Below, in pieces: positions 1 through 7,751 of a DNA stretch of 64,000 nt. The notes below the pieces were generated by a model. It was not told the DNA's origin and did not search any database. It saw only the letters and a program-made list of their open reading frames with translations. The DNA comes from JANSYL01 sp963921255. GTDB lineage: Bacteria; Pseudomonadota; Alphaproteobacteria; Rhodobacterales; Rhodobacteraceae. The stretch is from NCBI GenBank assembly GCA_963921255.3, contig CAWUEW020000001.1, positions 434,001-498,000 of the forward strand, given 5' to 3'. The position numbers and the translations under genes were made by a program. The stretch's first letter is position 1; each line of letters begins with the position of its first letter.

Positions 1-54
1 CTCCAGGCGGTCCAGTGTTTCACGTGAAACATTGAGAGGATGGAGATCGCGCAT
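1..54 (-). CDS. rsmG: 16S rRNA (guanine527-N7)-methyltransferase RsmG, 5' end only
   Basis: Only the first 18 codons are in the window (begins MRDLHPLNVSRETLDRLE). RsmG methylates G527 of 16S rRNA. The call rests on position, 5 bp after the mnmG stop on the same strand, as in the conserved mnmE-mnmG-rsmG-parA-parB order of alphaproteobacteria, and on the N-terminal NVSRETLDRLE motif common in this family. The NVSRET codons are made of a perfect parS site. The methyltransferase core is outside the window, so the identity is inferred from context. Confidence 0.8.
   Translation of the reverse strand, partial: MRDLHPLNVSRETLDRLE
16..31. promoter_or_regulatory. parS: parS centromere site 1 (ParB binding)
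   Basis: TGTTTCACGTGAAACA is a perfect 16-bp palindrome identical to the canonical ParB-binding parS. It lies within the first codons of rsmG and encodes NVSRET. Chromosomal parS sites cluster close to oriC, and parAB normally follow rsmG, which would be just left of the window. Confidence 0.93.
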
Positions 55-59
55 GCGGA

Positions 60-1934
60 TCAGGCAGATTTTCGATCCGGGCGCACCAGATGCGTGTAGA
101 TTAGCGTCAGTGCTGCCGGCGTCATGCCTTCGATCCGACCCGCCTGCCCCAAGGTCGTCGGGCGCACCTGCTCCAATTTGGTGCGCAGCTCATTGGACAA
201 ACCGTTGAGTGAGCCATAGTCGAACGCTGGCGGGATGTGTCGAGCCTCATCCCGCTCCAGGGCGGAGATGGAGCGAAGCTGGCGTTCCACATAGGTCTTG
301 TACGACGCTTCGATTTTGAGCTGACGGCCAATACCGGCGGGAATCTCCGTCAGTTCAGGCAATAGCGCCTCAAGCGCATCGATCTCGACCTCCTTCAACG
401 CGAGAACATCCTCGCCCGTGCGGCGTTTGCCATCCGCGTTCAGAGAGAGGCCTACTTCGGCCAGCTCTTGCGGGCTGAATGTTTTTCCACGCAGCACCGA
501 GCGCCCATGCTCCAGCGCGTCGGACTTGGCCTCATACAGGCGCGCGCGCGCATCCGAGATCAGACCACGCGCCTGCGCCAAAGGCGTCAATCGCTGATCT
601 GCATTGTCGGCCCTCAGGTAAAGCCGATGCTCGGCCCGTGACGTGAACATGCGATAGGGCTCCGTCACGCCCTTCGTCACAAGGTCATCGATCATCACGC
701 CAATGTAGGACTGCTGACGCGTCAGGTGGAGTGGATCATTGCCCAGCGCGCTGAACGCTGCATTCAGGCCAGCAACCAGCCCTTGCGCCGCGGCCTCTTC
801 GTACCCCGTTGTCCCGTTGATTTGACCGGCAAGATAAAACCCCGGGATGCTGTTTAACTGGAGCGTCCCATCCAACGCGCGCGGATCCACATAATCATAC
901 TCGATGGCGTAGCCAGGCTGCTGGATGACGGCATGTTCCAAGCCTCCAATGCTTCGTACATAGGCGTCCTGCACGTCCGCCGGCAAAGACGTCGAGATGC
1001 CGTTCGGATACACGAGGTCACTCGTCAGACCTTCCGGCTCCAGGAAAATTTGGTGGGAGTCCTTATCGGCAAACCGGACAACCTTGTCCTCGATCGAGGG
1101 GCAGTATCGCGGCCCTTTGCTTTCAATATGCCCGCCATACATGGCCGAACGGTCAAGATTCTCTTGGATGATCTCGTGTGTTCTCGGGTTTGTATGCGTG
1201 ATCCCACACGCGATCTGTCGGGCTGTCGGGGCCGTCGACAGGAAGGAAAACATGACCGGATCGTCGTCGGCGGGCTGCTTTTCCAACCGGTCCCAATCGA
1301 TCGAGCGCGCAATAAGCCGCTGTGGCGTGCCCGTCTTCAAACGGCCCATCGCCAAATCCATTCCGCGCAAACGATCCGCCAGCGCGATCGACGGCGCATC
1401 CCCAATTCGGCCTCCGGGGCGCGACACATCCCCAATGTGAATAACACCGCCCAGGAATGTCCCCGTTGTCAAGACAACCGATTGAGCCGCGATTTCGCAC
1501 GCATCCGCGAGGACCACACCAGACACGCGGCCATTGGCCAATAGGAGGTCAATCACCTCGCCCTCAAGCACGTCGAGATTTGGCTGCTGGCCCAGCAATT
1601 CTTGCGCGGCCGCACGATACAATGCCCGATCCGACTGTGTCCGGGGGCCTTGCACCGCCGGGCCCTTCCGACGATTCAACAGACGAAACTGGATCCCGGA
1701 CTGGTCCGCCGCAATCCCCATCAACCCGCCAAGTGCATCGATCTCACGCACCAGGTGCCCCTTGCCCAGCCCCCCGATCGCAGGGTTGCAGGACATTGTC
1801 CCGATCGCATCCTTCTTATACGTAATCAGGAGCGTGCGGGCGCCCGCCCGGCTGGCTGCATGCGCCGCTTCGGTGCCGGCATGGCCACCGCCAACAACTA
1901 TGACGTCCACGCTTTCATGTTTCACGTGAAACAC
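60..1934 (-). CDS. mnmG: tRNA uridine-5-carboxymethylaminomethyl(34) synthesis enzyme MnmG
   Basis: FAD-dependent subunit of the MnmE-MnmG complex that installs (carboxymethyl)aminomethyl at U34 of certain tRNAs. The 624-aa product is full length for the family. A dinucleotide-binding motif GGGHAG is at residues 15-20. The conserved SCNPAIGGLGKGH block follows near residue 48, and GPRYCPSIEDK carries the second conserved cysteine. The start is fixed by the parS site: the codons MFHVKH are themselves the 16-bp palindrome. mnmE ends 2 bp upstream and rsmG starts 5 bp downstream, so the three are probably one operon. Confidence 0.97.
   Translation of the reverse strand: MFHVKHESVDVIVVGGGHAGTEAAHAASRAGARTLLITYKKDAIGTMSCNPAIGGLGKGHLVREIDALGGLMGIAADQSGIQFRLLNRRKGPAVQGPRTQSDRALYRAAAQELLGQQPNLDVLEGEVIDLLLANGRVSGVVLADACEIAAQSVVLTTGTFLGGVIHIGDVSRPGGRIGDAPSIALADRLRGMDLAMGRLKTGTPQRLIARSIDWDRLEKQPADDDPVMFSFLSTAPTARQIACGITHTNPRTHEIIQENLDRSAMYGGHIESKGPRYCPSIEDKVVRFADKDSHQIFLEPEGLTSDLVYPNGISTSLPADVQDAYVRSIGGLEHAVIQQPGYAIEYDYVDPRALDGTLQLNSIPGFYLAGQINGTTGYEEAAAQGLVAGLNAAFSALGNDPLHLTRQQSYIGVMIDDLVTKGVTEPYRMFTSRAEHRLYLRADNADQRLTPLAQARGLISDARARLYEAKSDALEHGRSVLRGKTFSPQELAEVGLSLNADGKRRTGEDVLALKEVEIDALEALLPELTEIPAGIGRQLKIEASYKTYVERQLRSISALERDEARHIPPAFDYGSLNGLSNELRTKLEQVRPTTLGQAGRIEGMTPAALTLIYTHLVRPDRKSA
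1918..1933. promoter_or_regulatory. parS: parS centromere site 2 (ParB binding)
   Basis: A second perfect TGTTTCACGTGAAACA, 1.9 kb from the first. It overlaps the first six codons of mnmG, where it is read as MFHVKH. It sits 2-3 kb from the AT-rich rho-maf gap proposed here as the origin. Confidence 0.94.
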
Positions 1935-1936
1935 TC

Positions 1937-3220
1937 CTACTTGCCGATGCAGAACCGCGAGAAAATCGCGCCCAGAACATCCTCGACATCAATGGCTCCG
2001 ACCGTCTGACCCAACCGGGTCATCGCGTCACGAACGTCTTGGGCCACCAACTCCACGTCCTCACCGCGCGCCAACCCGTCCAACGCGGACTGGACGGAAC
2101 GCCGCGCATCCAGAAAGGCCGCCCGGTGGCGGGAATTCACTGCCCCGCCAACGCGCGCGACACGGCTGGCCAATTCGTCGTGCACTGCCTTAAGCATATC
2201 GTCGACGCCAAGACCAGTTTTTCCTGAAACGCCCTGGTCGTCCGCCCGTAGGTCCGCCTTCGCGGCCAAAACAAAGTCGCCCTCCTGAACCGTGGGCCCC
2301 ACGGGCTTGTCCTTCCCCTCAAGGAGGAAGATCCGCAGATCCGCCAGTTCGGCGCGCTGCAACGCACGGTCAACACCCAGTTTCTCTACGACGTCCGTCG
2401 CAGCCCGGATTCCCGCCGTATCAAGGAACGTCACCGGCAACCCCCAAAGATCGGTCCGGACCTCGATCACATCCCGTGTTGTGCCCGCGATATCCGACGT
2501 GATGGCAACATCGCGGCCCGCGATTCTGTTCAACAGCGTGGACTTCCCGACATTGGGGGCACCCAGAATCGCAACAACAAATCCTTCGCGAACCCGTTCT
2601 CCGACAAAGGACCCCTCAATCTCGGATGTGAGGTCACACTGCAGCTGTTCCAAGATCTCGCGCACCACATCGCTTTGATCGTCTGGCACGTCCTCGTCGG
2701 CAAAGTCGATCGTCACCTCCAGCGCCGCGGCCGCCGACAACATGCGATCACGGAGCACGGCGACAACGTCGCGCAACCGTCCATCCATCAATTCCTGGGC
2801 CTGGCGCCGCTGCGCCTCGGTTTCCGCCTCGATCAGATCGGCCAAACCTTCCACGTCCGCGAGGTTCAGCCGACCGTTCTCCAACGCCCGCCGGGTAAAC
2901 TCCCCGGCCTCCGCTGGACGCGCCAGGCCCGTGTCCGTGATCGCCGCGTCAACGGCGTTGATGATCGCAAGACTGCCGTGAACCTGAAGCTCGATGACAT
3001 CTTCACCGGTAAAGCTTGCCGGCGCGCGAAACGCCAAAACCAAGCCACGGTCCAGGATCTCTCCGCTGTCGCCGCGCATATGACGATACCGGACACGGCC
3101 AACCTGCGGCGCTTCGCCTGTTAGGCGTTCTGCGACCAGAAAGGCCGACGGGCCGGAAATTCGAACCACCGCCACGCCCGATTTTCCCCGGGCGGTGGCC
3201 AAGGCGAAAATCGTGTCCAT
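1937..3220 (-). CDS. mnmE: tRNA modification GTPase MnmE (TrmE)
   Basis: Potassium-dependent GTPase partner of MnmG in U34 tRNA modification. The order is an N-terminal tetrahydrofolate-binding domain (to about residue 115), a helical domain, and an inserted G domain with P-loop GAPNVGKS (220-227), TTRD switch and DTAG. The C-terminal CIGK carries the conserved cysteine. The usual NKxD motif is reduced to AKAD, so the nucleotide-specificity loop is slightly atypical. The 427-aa length is a little short of the ~450 aa in E. coli but the architecture is complete. It lies 2 bp before mnmG and 12 bp after rho. Confidence 0.96.
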   Translation of the reverse strand: MDTIFALATARGKSGVAVVRISGPSAFLVAERLTGEAPQVGRVRYRHMRGDSGEILDRGLVLAFRAPASFTGEDVIELQVHGSLAIINAVDAAITDTGLARPAEAGEFTRRALENGRLNLADVEGLADLIEAETEAQRRQAQELMDGRLRDVVAVLRDRMLSAAAALEVTIDFADEDVPDDQSDVVREILEQLQCDLTSEIEGSFVGERVREGFVVAILGAPNVGKSTLLNRIAGRDVAITSDIAGTTRDVIEVRTDLWGLPVTFLDTAGIRAATDVVEKLGVDRALQRAELADLRIFLLEGKDKPVGPTVQEGDFVLAAKADLRADDQGVSGKTGLGVDDMLKAVHDELASRVARVGGAVNSRHRAAFLDARRSVQSALDGLARGEDVELVAQDVRDAMTRLGQTVGAIDVEDVLGAIFSRFCIGK

Positions 3221-3232
3221 GGCAGCTGCCCC

Positions 3233-4504
3233 TTAGGCGTTCATCGAATCGAAGAACTCTGAATTGGTCTTGGTCTGTTTCAGCTTCGAGATCAGGAACT
3301 CGATGGCGTCCGTTGTGCCCATCGGGTTCAGGATCCGACGCAGGACGTAAGTCTTCTGCAGATCGCCCTTGTCCACCAGAAGGTCTTCCTTCCGCGTACC
3401 CGACTTCAAGATATCCATCGCCGGGAAGACGCGTTTGTCGGCCACCTTCCGATCCAACACGATTTCCGAGTTGCCGGTGCCCTTGAATTCTTCAAAGATC
3501 ACTTCGTCCATCCGGCTGCCGGTATCGATGAGGGCCGTGGCGATGATGGTCAGCGACCCACCTTCCTCGATGTTCCGCGCAGCGCCAAAGAAACGTTTGG
3601 GACGCTGCAACGCGTTGGCGTCGACACCACCGGTCAGCACTTTACCCGAGCTCGGGACAACCGTGTTGAATGCGCGGCCCAGGCGCGTGATCGAATCCAG
3701 CAGGATAACAACATCGCGTTTGTGTTCGACCAGGCGCTTCGCCTTCTCGATCACCATCTCCGAGACGGCCACATGTCGGGTCGCCGGCTCGTCGAAGGTC
3801 GAGGAAATAACTTCGCCCTTCACCGAGCGTTGCATGTCCGTCACCTCTTCGGGGCGTTCGTCGATCAGCAAGACGATCAGGTAGCACTCTGGATGGTTCT
3901 TCTCGATCGACGTTGCGATATTCTGCAAAAGCACGGTTTTGCCCGTCCGCGGCGGCGCAACGATCAAAGACCGCTGACCTTTGCCAATCGGCGCGACAAG
4001 GTCGATGATCCGGGCGGACCGGTCCTTGATGGTCGGATCCTCAATTTCCATCTTGAGGCGCTCATCCGGGTACAAAGGCGTCAGGTTGTCGAACGCGATC
4101 TTGTGTTTCGCCTTCTGCGGATCGCCGAAATTGATGGCCTGAACCTTGACCAAAGCGAAATAGCGCTCGTTCTCGCGCGGCGCAGAGATGACGCCTTCAA
4201 CCGTATCCCCGGTCCGAAGCGAATGCTGGCGGATCATGTCTGGCGAGACATAGATGTCGTCCGGACCTGGAAGGTAGTTGGCCTCGGGCGACCGCAAGAA
4301 CCCAAACCCGTCCTGCAGAACTTCCAGCACACCATCGCCCGAGATCTCCCAGCCTTCGTCGGCCCGCTCTCGAAGGATCTCGAACATCATGTCGCCTTTT
4401 CGCATCGTAGATGCGTTCTCGATCTCGAGCTCTTCGGCGACAGCCAAAAGGTCTTTAGGGGATTTGGCCTTCAGGTCGGCCAGTTTCAAAACGGATTCTG
4501 TCAT
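3233..4504 (-). CDS. rho: transcription termination factor Rho
   Basis: Hexameric RNA-dependent ATPase/helicase that terminates transcription. The 423-aa product has an N-terminal Rho_N helical domain (1-48), a cold-shock-like RNA-binding domain with GFGFLRSP (about 66-73), Walker A PPRTGKT (184-190) and Walker B VILLDSITRLGRAFN. I start at the ATG giving MTESVLKLADLK, the usual Rho N-terminus, rather than an upstream in-frame start that would add 25 residues of no recognisable content. It heads the leftward rho-mnmE-mnmG-rsmG run and is divergent from maf across an AT-rich gap. Confidence 0.97.
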   Translation of the reverse strand: MTESVLKLADLKAKSPKDLLAVAEELEIENASTMRKGDMMFEILRERADEGWEISGDGVLEVLQDGFGFLRSPEANYLPGPDDIYVSPDMIRQHSLRTGDTVEGVISAPRENERYFALVKVQAINFGDPQKAKHKIAFDNLTPLYPDERLKMEIEDPTIKDRSARIIDLVAPIGKGQRSLIVAPPRTGKTVLLQNIATSIEKNHPECYLIVLLIDERPEEVTDMQRSVKGEVISSTFDEPATRHVAVSEMVIEKAKRLVEHKRDVVILLDSITRLGRAFNTVVPSSGKVLTGGVDANALQRPKRFFGAARNIEEGGSLTIIATALIDTGSRMDEVIFEEFKGTGNSEIVLDRKVADKRVFPAMDILKSGTRKEDLLVDKGDLQKTYVLRRILNPMGTTDAIEFLISKLKQTKTNSEFFDSMNA

Positions 4505-5017
4505 GGGATCACCATAGGCCGCGCGTAAACACGCACGTGAAGCCTGAATGTATTGGATAAGCTCATTGCCGGACGGCAACGCCAGAGTAGCTAGGCAACG
4601 CCACCCGCCCTGTCAAGCGCACAGAGCTTTCACCAAGCCTCAATAAAAAAAATGAAAAGAAGAAAGGATGTAATGATTGTAGGACAGAGGATAACCGGAG
4701 CAACTTGGTTTTCAGGAGGTTATCCTTTCCAAGTTTTTGTTCGTCGGATTAACTCATTGCGCTCCAAAAAAGACAAATAACACAATGAAAACAATATATT
4801 ATAGTATTCTAGGCTGGGGATAGATCGGGGATGTTCAAGATGAAACCGCACCGCATCAGCGCATGTGGACAACAGTCGAAGAACCTGTCCATGGGATAAG
4901 TGACTTAGAACTCGTGAAAAAAATCACCTGTTTTCCATGTTCTTCGGCTGGTTTGAACCGTGCACCGATCCACTCACACGGCTTTCCAAGCTCCTATTAA
5001 GAATTCATACACACCCC
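4505..5017. other. candidate chromosomal replication origin (oriC), AT-rich intergenic region
   Basis: This 513-bp gap separates divergent rho and maf. It is clearly AT-richer than its surroundings, most strongly at 4765-4812, which could be an unwinding element. Sites resembling DnaA boxes (TTATNCACA) are present: TGTGGACAA at 4864-4872 (one mismatch), ATTGGATAA at 4552-4560, ATGGGATAA at 4891-4899, and TTATCC cores at 4689-4694 and 4720-4725. In Caulobacter the origin lies in the corresponding stretch between the rho side and maf, near parAB. Here two parS sites are within 5 kb. No convincing gene is seen. The origin call is inference. Confidence 0.5.
4688..4735. repeat. two interleaved inverted repeats in the candidate origin
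   Basis: AGGATAACC (4688-4696) pairs perfectly with GGTTATCCT (4718-4726). AACTTGG (4702-4708) pairs perfectly with CCAAGTT (4729-4735). The arms interleave A-B-A'-B', so the two hairpins exclude each other or form a pseudoknot. The outer pair also displays two TTATCC cores in opposite orientation. Confidence 0.6.
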
Positions 5018-5626
5018 ATGACGTTGATCCTGGCATCCTCTTCGGCCTCGCGGCAAACCATGTTCCGCAACGCACAGCTCGACTTCCAGGTCGAGCCTGC
5101 CCGCGTCGATGAGGACACCATCACGACAAGCCTTTTGGCCGAAGAGTTCTCGCCGCGTGACATCGCGGATGCATTGGCCGAGGCGAAAGCCATTCGGGTC
5201 GTACAGAAACATCCGTCTGCGTTCGTCGTTGCGTCCGATCAGGTCTTGGCGTTGGGCGCTGACCTGTTTTCCAAACCCAAGGACCGGGCGGAGGCCAAAA
5301 CGCACCTCCTGCGTCTTCAAGGAAAACGCCATTCTCTATTCTCGGCTGCGGTCTGTTTCGAAGATGGAAAACCGATCTGGCGTTCCATCGGCGAAGCCAA
5401 GTTGACCATGCACCCCATGACGGAGGTAGAGATTGACGGGTATCTCAACAGGGCTTGGCCCGATGTCAAAGGCTGTGTCGGTGCCTACCAGGCCGAAGGG
5501 TTCGGTGCGCGGCTGTTCAGTCGGATCGAGGGGGATTGGTATTCTGTTCTCGGGTTTCCGCTGCTTTCTTTGGGAATTATATCGCAAAGTAACATTTTCC
5601 TTGCCCCTAGTGACTCTGTGATATAA
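5018..5626 (+). CDS. maf: Maf-family nucleotide pyrophosphatase with IS-derived C-terminus
   Basis: Maf proteins hydrolyse non-canonical or modified nucleoside triphosphates. The start ATG at 5018 gives MTLILASSSASRQTM, the family signature, and ASDQVL and KPKDRAEA motifs follow. The family normally ends in a short C-terminal helix after LGxPLLxL. Here the sequence reads VLGFPLLSLG and then runs into the IS1595 inverted repeat at 5572, ending in 17 residues read from IS DNA. The 202-aa product is close to normal length, so only about 10-15 native residues are lost and activity may survive. The aroE-coaE-dnaQ genes that often follow maf are absent here. Confidence 0.85.
   Translation: MTLILASSSASRQTMFRNAQLDFQVEPARVDEDTITTSLLAEEFSPRDIADALAEAKAIRVVQKHPSAFVVASDQVLALGADLFSKPKDRAEAKTHLLRLQGKRHSLFSAAVCFEDGKPIWRSIGEAKLTMHPMTEVEIDGYLNRAWPDVKGCVGAYQAEGFGARLFSRIEGDWYSVLGFPLLSLGIISQSNIFLAPSDSVI
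5572..5594 (+). repeat. left terminal inverted repeat of the IS1595 element
   Basis: Starts GGGAATTATATCGCAAAG and is the exact reverse complement of 9027-9049 over 23 bp. It begins inside the maf reading frame. Confidence 0.92.
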
Positions 5627-5638
5627 CATATAGTCACT
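5609..5638. promoter_or_regulatory. possible transposase promoter/operator
   Basis: AGTGACT (5609-5615) and AGTCACT (5632-5638) form a perfect 7-bp inverted repeat around a TATAAC -10-like hexamer (5622-5627). A TTGCCC sits 15 bp upstream of that hexamer, which is short for sigma-70. This layout would suit self-repression of the transposon operon, but that is inference. A GAGG ribosome-binding site (5643-5646) precedes the transposase ATG. Confidence 0.4.
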
Positions 5639-5652
5639 TCAAGAGGTGAGCT

Positions 5653-6642
5653 ATGACACAGAAAGCACCCGGCAAGCATCAGCGCAAAGGTTTGACGCTT
5701 CTGCAAATCGCGGACATGTTCAGCGATGAGACCAAAGCGCGAGAGTGGATCGAGGAACAGCGTTGGCCGGATGGTCCTTATTGCCCGCATTGCGGATCGG
5801 ACAATGTTCGGGTTGGCGTTAACCACAAGAGCATGACCCACCGTTGCCGGGATTGCCCCAACAAGCCGATGTTCACAGTTCGGATTGGCAGTGTCATGCA
5901 GAGTTCCAAACTGTCTTACCGGGTTTGGGCCGTTGGAATTTACCTGTTTACAACCAGCCTCAAGGGTGTGTCTTCGATGAAGTTGCACCGGGAACTTGGG
6001 ATCGGCCAGAAGGCTGCTTGGTTCATGCTGCATCGCCTTCGGGAAGCCTATGCGACCAAGACGCCGATCTTTGACGGCCCGGTTGAGGCCGATGAGACCT
6101 ATATGGGTGGCAAGGAGAAGAACAAGCACGCGAAGAAGAAGTTGAGAGCCGGGCGCGGGGCGGTGGGCAAGAGCGCCGTTTCTGGTGTCCGCGACCGTGC
6201 GACGGGAAAGGTTCATGCCAAGGTGGTTGAGAGGACCGACGCGGAGACGTTGCAGGGTTTCGTGACCGATCACACCGCCGATGGCGCACAAGTCTACACG
6301 GATGAGGCCAAGGCGTATAAGGGCATCGACAGGCCCCATGAGGCGGTAAACCATTCAGCGGGCGAGTACGTCCGCGATATGGCTCATACAAACGGGCTGG
6401 AAAGCTTCTGGGCACCCATGAAGCGCGGCGTTGATGGCGTGTATCACAAAATGTCGCCCAAACACCTGCAACGCTACGTGGACGAGTTCTCGGGGCGCCA
6501 CAACAACCGCCCAAAAGATACCATCGACCAGATGGGCAGCTTGGTCTCGGGGATGGACGGAAAGCGGCTGCGCTACGTGGACCTGATTGCCGATAACGGG
6601 TTGAGCAGCGGAGCAAAGCCAATCACGCGCAATGGTGCGTGA
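5653..6642 (+). CDS. IS1595-family (ISXO2-like) transposase
   Basis: DDE-type transposase of 329 aa. An N-terminal zinc ribbon has C44/C47 (YCPHCG) and C65/C68 (CRDC). The DDE domain shows D147 in EADETYMGGK, D217 in YTDEAKAY, and the HTNGLESFW block (H245-E250) carrying the third acidic position. These motifs fit the IS1595/ISXO2 group. It is the first gene inside the terminal repeats. Its TGA lies within the GTGA that offers a GTG start for the next gene, so translation is likely coupled to the methyltransferase. The reading frame is intact, so the element may be active. Confidence 0.93.
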   Translation: MTQKAPGKHQRKGLTLLQIADMFSDETKAREWIEEQRWPDGPYCPHCGSDNVRVGVNHKSMTHRCRDCPNKPMFTVRIGSVMQSSKLSYRVWAVGIYLFTTSLKGVSSMKLHRELGIGQKAAWFMLHRLREAYATKTPIFDGPVEADETYMGGKEKNKHAKKKLRAGRGAVGKSAVSGVRDRATGKVHAKVVERTDAETLQGFVTDHTADGAQVYTDEAKAYKGIDRPHEAVNHSAGEYVRDMAHTNGLESFWAPMKRGVDGVYHKMSPKHLQRYVDEFSGRHNNRPKDTIDQMGSLVSGMDGKRLRYVDLIADNGLSSGAKPITRNGA

Positions 6643-6644
6643 TC

Positions 6645-7751
6645 ATGGCACAAAACCTTATCTCGGCCAGAAAGGCCAAGAACGATGAGTTCTACACGCA
6701 ACTGTCAGACATAGAAAACGAACTGCGTCACTATAAGAAGCATTTCAAAGGCAAGGTTGTCTATTGCAACTGCGACGATCCGCGCGTCAGCAACTTCTTT
6801 CACTATTTCAGTCACAACTTCGAGTTTCTGGGTCTCAGGAAACTGATCACCACCTGCTACAAGAACCAGAATCCGGACCTTTTTTCGCGGCATGACTGCG
6901 AGCGGGCGATCAAACTGGAATATGACGGTTTCCGGGACGGGGATGTTGTACCAAGGGCCGAGGATATCGGCATTACCCATCTGGATGGTGACGGCGATTT
7001 TCGCACTCAGGAATGCATCGACATTCTCAAGCAAGCGGACATCGTGGTGACGAACCCGCCCTTTTCATTGTTCCGCGAATACGTCGCGCAGTTGATGAAA
7101 TACGACAAAAAATTTCTGATTATCGGAAACATGAACGCTGTCACCTACAAGGACTTTTTCCCACTGATCAAGGATAACAAGGTCTGGTTCGGCCCCAGCA
7201 TCAAGAGCGGGGATCGGACGTTTGGAGTTCCGGATCACTATCCACTTGATGCTGCGACGGCATGGATTGATGAAGGTGGAAACAGGTTTATCAAGGTCAA
7301 AGGCGTTCGCTGGTTCACGAACCTCGACCATGACAAGCGGCACGAGGAACTGATCCTGTACCGCAGGTATGCGCCTGAGGATTACCCGACTTACGACAAT
7401 TACGACGCTATCGAGGTCAGCAAGACCAATGATATTCCGATGGATTGGGCCGGAGCGATGGGTGTGCCGATCACCTTTCTGGACAAGTACAATCCCGATC
7501 AGTTCGAGATATTGGGGTTTTCGTCTTTGTGGGACCATGGCTTCAAAAGCCATAAGTTCTATGACGACTACGTTGAAAAGAGGCTGGATGGGGGAAGGAA
7601 AACCGGATTGTCAGGCCAAAAGGCGAATGGATACCCTATGCTCAAAGGGAAGCCTTCCCGGGGAAACTATCTGGAGGATGAAAGTGGAAACGACGTAGTT
7701 CATTGTATTTATAGACGAATTTTTATAAAATCCCGTAAGTTCCAGTCATGA
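6645..7751 (+). CDS. EcoRI-type adenine-specific DNA methyltransferase (transposon passenger)
   Basis: The 368-aa product begins MAQNLISARKAKNDEFYTQ, the opening of the EcoRI-methylase family. The catalytic NPPF motif is at residues 137-140 (VVTNPPFSLF), the target-base pocket of N6-adenine amino methyltransferases. VYCNCDDPRVSNF precedes it. A GTG at 6639 overlapping the transposase stop is an alternative start. The stop overlaps the DUF262-HNH start as ATGA. Likely role: methylating a target sequence so that the neighbouring nuclease spares it; the specificity cannot be read from sequence. The last ~15 codons are AT-rich and poorly conserved-looking. Confidence 0.88.
   Translation: MAQNLISARKAKNDEFYTQLSDIENELRHYKKHFKGKVVYCNCDDPRVSNFFHYFSHNFEFLGLRKLITTCYKNQNPDLFSRHDCERAIKLEYDGFRDGDVVPRAEDIGITHLDGDGDFRTQECIDILKQADIVVTNPPFSLFREYVAQLMKYDKKFLIIGNMNAVTYKDFFPLIKDNKVWFGPSIKSGDRTFGVPDHYPLDAATAWIDEGGNRFIKVKGVRWFTNLDHDKRHEELILYRRYAPEDYPTYDNYDAIEVSKTNDIPMDWAGAMGVPITFLDKYNPDQFEILGFSSLWDHGFKSHKFYDDYVEKRLDGGRKTGLSGQKANGYPMLKGKPSRGNYLEDESGNDVVHCIYRRIFIKSRKFQS

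Noticed and set aside
4652..4780. 42-codon frame (MKRRKDVMIVGQR...) in the rho-maf gap
   Set aside because: It spans the interleaved inverted repeats and TTATCC sites, has no ribosome-binding site, and its length is within chance for AT-rich DNA.
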